From NCBI RefSeq assembly GCF_042100115.1, contig NC_091274.1, forward strand, positions 806,001 to 870,000: a stretch of 64,000 nt of DNA. The letters run 5' to 3'. Below are positions 57,210-64,000 of this stretch, in pieces. The notes beneath the pieces were generated by a model. It saw nothing but the letters and a program-made list of their open reading frames with translations. It was not told where the DNA came from and did no database searches. The DNA is from Alternaria dauci. Its lineage: Eukaryota > Ascomycota > Dothideomycetes > Pleosporales > Pleosporaceae. Each line of letters starts with the position of its first letter. The first letter of the stretch is position 1. A program made the position numbers and the translations under genes.

Positions 57210-58137
57210 GGTTTTTGTATCTGTTAGCACAGAGGCTGACAACAGAGATTCTGAGAAGGACAAGCTCAAGCGCGTTGAGAATTTGGATGAGGGTGAGAGG
57301 GAGCGGTGAGGAGTGCTGAAGTGAGTCCTCAGGGCAAGGGTGGTGATTATTACTGGGGCTGTGAGACAGCGCCTTAGCGCTGTGCAACGTGAGTGGGCTC
57401 AATATTGAGTCTTATGGAAAGAGCTTCTCACAGCTCGACAGCTCGACAACGATGAGCGACTCCCAATTACTGAATCACCATCGCCACCATAGCCAATGAC
57501 CATATATGATTCATATATGTGTCCAGAACCACGTTTCTCGACAGCCCGACAACTCGACGGCTCGACAGTTCGAGACTGAGCGCAAGCTATCAGGCAGTCG
57601 AACCGCAGATAGCCTAGGGGATGTAGCCAGCATTGCCAAAGTCTTTGAAGAGTCACATGCGAAAGCCCGGTCAGCGTATATACAAAAAGTCTATTCTTCT
57701 CCATACTCCGATAAGGGTTTCCACCAGTCCATGTACCGTCCACTTCCCGATGCTCTTGCAGTACCGAACACCATTCCTTCGCCCCGAAACAAAGTAAAAT
57801 AAGAGTGCAATCCGTCGCACAGTAGCCCAAGCCGGGTACATGAATTGCAATAATGACAAAACATTACGCCAAATGGCGAAACAGGGCACAAAGATCAAGG
57901 TTTGGGTCTTGTAATGATTCGCAGCCGGTACGCCAGTGCAATGATATCCGCCCGCCAGATGCTGTTGTACGTGAACAAAAACCAAAGGAAACGCTATGCA
58001 GTCGTTATCATGGGAATATGCCTCCATGCAATGGTATCATTCGCGGGTATGGACTAGGCCGTAATTGTTGGAAGATCGCCATGGTAGTAATGCTGTGATG
58101 GATGCGAGGTGATGTTGGGAAGGCCCTGGCGGTCGAT
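57210..58137. other. intergenic with repeat copy 2
   Basis: It lies between paralogue 4 and the Sts1 gene. It contains repeat copy 2 (57466-57519) inside CTCGACAG-type short repeats (57433-57455 and 57537-57570). ORFs across it are made by the repeat and are not genes. The end next to 58138 should be the 3' end of the Sts1 gene. Confidence 0.5.
57466..57519 (-). repeat. copy 2 of palindromic repeat (inverse orientation)
   Basis: Read on the minus strand, this is nearly identical to 45548-45602 on the plus strand: catatatgaatcatatatgg, then ggctatggtggcgatggtga and a GTAAT end, with a one-base gap and a few substitutions. The 9-base palindrome arms are perfect at 57501-57519. Confidence 0.8.
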
Positions 58138-59140
58138 CTACCAGGCGCCTATGCTTGCGGGAGAGCCAGTTCCATAGTTTCCACTCAACAGCTGTTGGCG
58201 AATGGACATGGCATCGTTGGACCCGCCTGCAGCAGAGTTGGGCGTCTCTGCGCCCATCCAGCCGAGACCTCCACGTAGCTCGTTGACTGCTTCCTGCATT
58301 TTTCCGCCCGAAATCTCATTGTGCTTCGCGATCTTCTGGTCCCATCCGCCATATTGGAGCTGTATTCCGCCGGCCTTTTTGGCTGCCTCCTGGATGACTA
58401 TGGCCCATGCTTTTGCCATTTCCTCGTATGCCTCCTGCTTGTGTCGGTTGTGCTGATAAGTATCCCAGTTGGGTAAGCGATGGATGATCTCGGTGGCGCC
58501 GTCGAGGAAGGCGAGCGACGTAGCGGGCTGGTGTTCGTGCGGCGGAAGGAAGTGAGGTGTGAAGTCTTTGAGTGAGTCGAGCAGCTCGTCGAGCTGTTGC
58601 CGCACGCGGTTGTATGCGTAGTCGGATGATGCACGGCCGCCAAAGGGGAAGGCGGCCTGGAACGCCGCCTCGTACTTTGACAGAACCTCTAGTGTGGATT
58701 GTATGCTTGGGCGCGGTGCGGTTGTGACGACCTCGTTGCCGATGTCCGGGTGGCGCTGGCAGATGGACTGCAGGAGGTTGCGCATCTCGTCGGGGCTGAG
58801 CGTCTCGAGGAGGCGCGGCAGGGGGAGGGGCCGGCCTGAGATGTTGGTTCGCATGCGCTTCATGCCTCGCGGCGCAGGTCGCGGGAGCACGGCGGGCGAT
58901 GTGGATGGCGATGCGCTGCTCATGCGGTCGTCGTCTCCGGCGCTGCCATCGTCCTCGGCTTTCCGCTTGCGGCCCGTCATGGCGGGCGAGGGGGCGAAGA
59001 CTGCAAAGGGAGCAGAGTTAGCGGCTGACATGGGGCTGAGCGGTTGAGGGCAGAAGAGTCGACTTACGGCTGCGGGTGGGAGAGCGGCGGTTGTTGTTCA
59101 AGAGATGAGGGGGCGTGAAGGTCTGGTACTGTACGCTCAT
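58138..59140 (-). CDS. nuclear proteasome tether Sts1/Cut8
   Basis: Exons are complement(59068..59140, 58138..59000) with a 67-base intron, 311 residues. The N-terminus [20 protein letters not shown] and the basic [11 protein letters not shown] and [20 protein letters not shown] stretches act as nuclear localisation signals. The Cut8 domain follows: [39 protein letters not shown], and a six-helix part with [20 protein letters not shown] and [17 protein letters not shown]. It binds and keeps the proteasome at the nucleus in yeasts. An ORF starting at 59031 is the in-frame intron reading and lacks exon 1. It lies on the same strand as MTR4, separated by about 720 bases. Confidence 0.87.
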
Positions 59141-59859
59141 GACGAGGAAGGGCCCGCAAACGCAGTGAAATGGCAGGCCTGCTTTGTTGGGGGGCCGGAT
59201 AGCGATGTCTTGGGGGACGATGCAGACAGCAAGGCTCTCTCGTTGGGTCGGCCGTAGAGCGGTGTCAGGTGTGTTGTGGTTGCCGTGGTGGAGACAGCAG
59301 AGCCATACGAAGGCCCAAGAAGATGCTAACCACAATGTCCGTGCACGTAGCCAATCGCGTCACTTACCACCACACTTTGTCCGGCACAACGCTTTCGCTT
59401 TCATCCAGAGTCGTGGTTTAAGTTTTCTCGCCACTTTTGCTTCATTCCAAAAAAAAAAAGTTGCCCATTCGTATTCTCACATGGCTTGGCCGCCAGTTGG
59501 AAAAGTAAGGGGCTGCGACTACGGCGGCACTAGACTAGCTACATCATGACATCACATATACCACCATGCAAATCTGAGAGGTTGTATGTACGTGGGGGAT
59601 CATCCACCGTGGTGTGCAAACCCACAGTATCAGATCTAGTGAATTTCTATCCAGGACGCCCTCACACACTTTGCCTCTCTTTAGAGATGCACAGCGCCCA
59701 AGGCTCCTTGCGTACGCCTGAGACATTGGCATGTCTGGTGGCGCTTCGATTCAACCGCATAAAGGAGAACGCCATGCGAGTACCATACTTACCTGCTCGA
59801 ACAATGATGCTATCAAGGACTCCCGTCAACACCGTAATATACAAGACATGCTTCACACA
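59141..59859. other. intergenic, Sts1 promoter and MTR4 3' end
   Basis: It holds a homopolymer A run near 59450 and short ORFs with no family match. I see no RNA gene. Confidence 0.5.
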
Positions 59860-62800
59860 TTATAGATACAGGGACTGGGCTGCTACCAGATCCCTCCGGA
59901 CGAGCTCCAGTGCTGCCGTAAACTTTTGTTCAAGCTCTTCGCTGCCCATGACTTTCGACGCTTGAGCTATTTGTCGGAGCAGTTCTTCCAGCCGCCTGAA
60001 GAGACGGATGAGACTTCCTTCGTACACGTCGGTCATTTTGCTGCAAACGTTAGTTGTCGTTGTTCAATGCGCATCAACCCAAGCAACATACCAAATCTCC
60101 GCAAACGTTGCACCCTTGGACCAGGCGTACACGACCTCCATCAGCTCATACTTGAATGACTTGAGGTATTCTTCTTCGTTGACAGTCAGCTTGCTCTCTT
60201 GTGACATCTTCGCAATGACCCTAGCCTGCTGCTGGATCTCGCGATATGGCTTGGCGAGCTCTTCCTTGAGCGCCGGCACTTCCTGCGTCTTCTCCTCAAA
60301 GATGAAACAGCTGAGACAGGCAGCACACTGCTCTGGCGTGAGCTCGTTGAAGAAACGATTAAAAAGCAGCTCGCTAAGCACAAGCTCATCGCCAGTGCTG
60401 ATCTCGCAGGCAACACGGGCTTTGAGCTGAACAACGTCCGCATCATCAATGAAGCCAAGTCGCCGTAACACACGTTTCCTGCTCTTCAGCTCGTCGAGTT
60501 GGATGACCGATAGGGCGCTCGCAATCTCTTTCCGGATGTTCTTGATCTTCTCACCAATCGCAATCTTCTGCGCGTATTGGCTGTATAGTTCGGGTAATCT
60601 GGGCGAATTGTGCAGAGGGTTCGAGAGCAGGCGGGACTCCAAGACTTCGATTTTCTGCGTCGTGTTAGAGAAAGACATGCACGTGTAATGACAAAGCTTA
60701 CCCTTAGGAGCCTCTTGAAACTGTCGTCCTTGATGTTCATGTTCTCAATGGGATCTAGAATGGCGATTCCATCGGGGAAGCGCTTCTTAACCTCGTTCAG
60801 CGCTTTGCGAACGTTGTTCCTTTGCTCAGTCGACTTGAGCTCGTTGGGCAGGAAAACCCGGAGATGGCCAATCGACTCGATGCAGTTCAGGACTACAGGC
60901 ACAACCTCCATCTTGCCCTTGTCTCCACCCACAGGTGGTCGCACACCGGGTGGCAGACCATCGTTAACCGCAGGCACAAAGTTCGTGTCGCTGCTGACCG
61001 GCAGTAGCACGTCAACAATGTACGACTCTTGAGGCGGCAGAACCTCTCCCTTATTGGCCTTGCGAGCAGTGTACGCTACAACCGCGCCCCAGCCAAAGTC
61101 GTAGTCTTTGAACTTGATCCTTACCAACCGACCACCTTGCAAGAACTGCAAGCAGTAGTTGGGTTGCATAATCACATCACGCATGTCCTTGGTGTGTGTG
61201 TCCAGTTGCTGCCGCAGATTGTAGTAGTCCTTGATCGCCGGCTCGTCGACAATGTTGGTGTTGGCTTTTTCTTGCTCAAGCTCTTCGAGTTCTATGATAC
61301 TGTTAGTGATTGTGCCCAGAAATTACATGCAGAAACTTACGCTTCTCGAGATTGGAGACACCCGCTGTGCTCTGGAACTGGAAGAAACACCTCTCCAGCA
61401 TAAACTCGGGAGATATGCCCTCAACGCGCATAAGGTTGAGAATCATGTTGTAGCCCAGGTGGAAAGCGGAGTTGAGGTTGTCCTGTTGACCGCGGACGAT
61501 TTCCTTGGCCACGGCCGGCTCCATCTGCTCGCCGATCATCATGATGACAATACCACGGTCATCGAGACCACGACGACCGGCTCGGCCAGACATCTGGATG
61601 AACTCGGAAGGCGTGACCCATCGCTGCGATACTCCGTCGAACTTGCGCACACTGGTAAACACGACCGTCTTGGCCGGCATGTTCAATCCAATGGAGAATG
61701 TCTCGGTAGCGAACAGCACCTTGATCAGCCCCTCCTGGAACAGAATCTCGATAGTCTCCTTCAGGATAGGCAACAGTCCGGAGTGGTGAACACCAATACC
61801 CCTTCGGAGCAGGGGAAGGATGTGTTGAATTTGGGGTAGTTGTCGGTCCTCCTCTGAAAGCATCTCTATGGCGCTGTTGAAGACCTTGGTGACCATGGCC
61901 TTTTCCGAGTCGTCGTTGAACGCTAGCGAGCTCATGGACAGTGCGTAGTTCTCGCATTCCCTCTTACTGAAACTGAAGACAATGACCGGGTTGTAGCTCT
62001 TGATCATGATCATCTTGACAATCTTGTAGATGTCCGTCTGGTCCTTGTTGCCACCCGTGTTGGTCTTTTTGTCCTTGCCTTTGCCTTTGCGTTTCGCCAT
62101 GAAGTCCTTGGCTTCACTTCCACCCTTGTCGGCAATAGACGACATGGCCTTCTGGAAGTTCTCTTCACGGAATACGCCCTTTTCGTCTACCACGAGATGT
62201 ATGCCCTCGGCACCGGCGGGGAAGAAATAGTGTTGCAAGGGCGTCGGACGGAAGTCGGTGTAGACGACGTGGCACGGCTGGCTGTGGGTTTTGGTGATCC
62301 ATTCTGCGAACTGCATGGCGTTGGGAATGGTGGCGGAGAGGAAGACGTAGCGGACCTTGTCGGGGAGCAGAATGATGGTCTCTTCCCAGACAACGCCTCG
62401 CGACTTGTCGCGCAGGTAGTGGACCTCGTCGAATACGACCCAAGCTACTTCGCGCATAATCTCGGAACCCCTGTACAACATGGAGCGGAGAATCTGCAGA
62501 TATTAGTGGATGTCATTAGCAGACTCTTCCTGTACATACCTCAGTCGTCATGACCAGACAGGTCGCAGTGGGGTTGATGGTGACATCACCAGTCATAAGG
62601 CCGACGTCGCCAAACTCTGCCATGAACTCTCGGTACTTTTGGTTGCTGAGCGCCTTGATAGGACTCGTGTAGATGACTCGCTGGTTGTTCTTGAGACATT
62701 GCGCAATGGCGTATTCTGCCACAACGGTCTTTCCGGCCGAGGTATGCGCAGAGACTAGAACACTCTCGTTTCGCTGTATCGACGCGATGGAAACCTGCTG

Positions 62801-63235
62801 GAAAGGATCCAGGGTGAAAGGCCATGTGCGCGCGGGCTCGGCTGGGGCTTTGTGCTCGGAGATGGGGACGTAGTCGTAATCCGGCGGGAGAGCGACCTGG
62901 TGGCGGACCTGATGCGAGAGCACCACGGCCTGGCCTTCTTGCGACTGCGCCTGCAGCCCGGCGGCGGCGGCGACCTCGCGCGACTGTTCCGTCTCGAAGT
63001 CGTCGGTAACGATGGGCTCGGGCTCGGCATCGCGCTTCTGCTTCTTCTTCAGCGTCTGCGCAGTGCCGTTCTCGTGGGCCGCCTCGGTTGTCTCTGCGGG
63101 TGCTTCGGCCATGGCCGTGTCCTGGACCGGCTCGGGCGACTTGACGGTGCCATTCGCCTGCCGCTTCTTGCTCTTCTTGGGCGCCGTGGCCTTGGACGGG
63201 CCGCCCTCGAAGACGTCGAACATGTCGTCGTCCAT
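59860..63235 (-). CDS. MTR4: exosome-associated RNA helicase Mtr4 (Ski2-like, DEVH box)
   Basis: Exons are complement(62540..63235, 61341..62493, 60702..61291, 60092..60654, 59860..60040), 1060 residues; introns are 46-51 bases and every junction fits phase and family. The helicase has Walker [10 protein letters not shown] near 165, the DEVH box at 254-257 ([12 protein letters not shown]), IFTFSKRECE-type motif IV ([15 protein letters not shown]) and [15 protein letters not shown] near 510. An arch/KOW region follows ([20 protein letters not shown]) and the DSHCT C-terminal domain closes the protein ([40 protein letters not shown]). It feeds RNAs to the nuclear exosome, in TRAMP and in rRNA processing. 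The acidic N-terminal tail carries KKSKKRQ basic signals. Length agrees with fungal Mtr4. Confidence 0.95.
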
Positions 63236-63541
63236 GGTGGGTGGGTGTGTTTCGCTCCGTGTGCAGCTGGATGCTGTAGTCTCGTGGCTGTGGCTGGCGC
63301 GTCACACAGGCGGGCTTGACCTGTCGCGAACGATTATGGCGTGCAGGCGCGACCGAGATCAAGAAAGTTTCACTGATGGTCCGTCCTGACTAAGCGGGCC
63401 GTCGCCAAGACATGGCCGTGGGAAGCTGCAACCCATCGAACCACCGCGACCAGCACTCTGCAAACCTCTCCACTCTACCACGCCGCCCAAGTACGCTCCA
63501 GCTCCACGCCAATTGCCCTCCGCATACGCTGACCTCTGAAG
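63236..63541. promoter_or_regulatory. divergent promoter of MTR4 and COX8
   Basis: Only 306 bases separate the two divergent ATGs, so both housekeeping genes must share this region. The COX8 side is C-rich (CCACGCC, CTCCAC). No TATA box is seen. Confidence 0.5.
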
Positions 63542-63890
63542 ATGCTTGCCCGTGCCACCTTCCGCGCCGCTTCGGCCCCGACTCTCGTCGCCCGCCGCGG
63601 CTTCCAGTCGACCCGCGCCCAGTTCTCCAGCCCATACCACTACCCAGAGGGCCCGCGCAGCAACTTGCCCTTCGACCCGCTGAAGAAGGGCTTTGCCTTC
63701 AAGTACTGGGGATTCATGGGTGAGCTTTGGCGCGTCGCAATGCCAGGTCCAGGCTAACAGTCGCAGCTACCGGATTCTCCCTGCCATTCCTCCTTGCTGG
63801 TGAGACACACGATCCAATCCCACCTACCGTGAACACACACCTAACAACACTCTCTCTACAGTCTGGCAGACAAAGAAGAACAAGCCTTAG
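63542..63890 (+). CDS. COX8: cytochrome c oxidase small subunit (COX8/VIIc type)
   Basis: Exons are 63542..63719, 63767..63799 and 63862..63890, 79 residues, all in phase. The presequence (MLARATFRAASAPTLVARRG, then FQSTRA) leads into the conserved fungal motif YHYPEGPRSNLPFDP, followed by KYWGFMATGFSLPFLLAVWQ, a single inner-membrane helix, and a lysine end (TKKNKP). This is the usual build of yeast Cox8 and animal COX7C. It stabilises complex IV. The middle exon is only 33 bases, so automated annotation may miss it. It diverges from MTR4. Confidence 0.88.
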
Positions 63891-64000
63891 GCGCAATCAC
63901 TCGGAGCGTGGGCACGATACTAGGCTATTGCGAGGACGCGGGATTTGTAGAATATCCGGGGGTCGCTCGGACACCTGTATAGACACCACAGCATCAATTT

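Noticed and set aside
57399..57830. 143-codon minus ORF
   Set aside because: Part of it is repeat copy 2 and the rest matches nothing, so it is an ORF made by the repeat.
62586..63362. 258-codon minus ORF over the MTR4 start
   Set aside because: Arg/Gly/Ala-rich shadow of the real MTR4 frame in another phase.
1..64000. tRNA genes, rRNA, CRISPR arrays, operons and LTR elements
   Set aside because: I searched by eye for tRNA B-box sequences, direct-repeat arrays and long terminal repeats and saw none that held up. Coverage of weak tRNA signals by eye is incomplete.

Overview
The window is nuclear DNA of a filamentous ascomycete, most likely a dothideomycete of the Pleosporales type. Genes lie on both strands without operons. 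Almost every gene is cut by short introns of about 40 to 130 bases with GTAAGT-like donors, a CTNAC branch point and a YAG acceptor. The gene content fits a plant-associated fungus: pectin lyase, GH5 endoglucanase, CFEM/PTH11-like receptor, P450s and Zn2Cys6 regulators. I rebuilt exons by hand from splice signals and reading phase; no homology search was run, so family names rest on motif recognition.

Layout. 0-6 kb: a partial unknown gene, a secreted GH5 endoglucanase, a RING/coiled-coil protein and a complex I subunit of the NUO-21.3 type. 7.8-18.8 kb: two P450s flanking a mitochondrial-type RNA-binding protein, then an eight-cysteine CFEM seven-helix receptor and a Zn2Cys6 transcription factor. 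This looks like an accessory or signalling block, but there is no PKS or NRPS backbone. 19.5-31.8 kb is mostly housekeeping: SUR7/PalI-type membrane protein, sphingolipid delta-4 desaturase, J-domain protein, glycerate-kinase-like Tda10, Ups/PRELI lipid-transfer protein, MYG1 and ICE2.

31.8-36.6 kb is a 4.8 kb stretch without a gene. It is followed by a striking fusion of a Zn2Cys6 DNA-binding domain to a maltose-acetyltransferase (Mac plus left-handed beta-helix) domain, then mitochondrial uL3, a disordered SR-rich protein and a pectin lyase. 45-48 kb is gene-poor. It holds one copy of a palindrome-containing repeat (second copy at 57.5 kb), a possible gene fragment and weak ORFs.

48.2-57.2 kb holds a four-helix membrane protein, an amidase with an altered catalytic signature, and four divergent paralogues of a DUF7918-type family (one on +, three on -). 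58-64 kb is housekeeping again: the proteasome tether Sts1/Cut8, the exosome helicase Mtr4, and the small cytochrome oxidase subunit COX8, which shares a short divergent promoter with MTR4.

The best candidates for new biology are the transcription-factor/acetyltransferase fusion that lacks the usual catalytic histidine, the DUF7918 cluster with its repeat element, and the CY-for-GG amidase.
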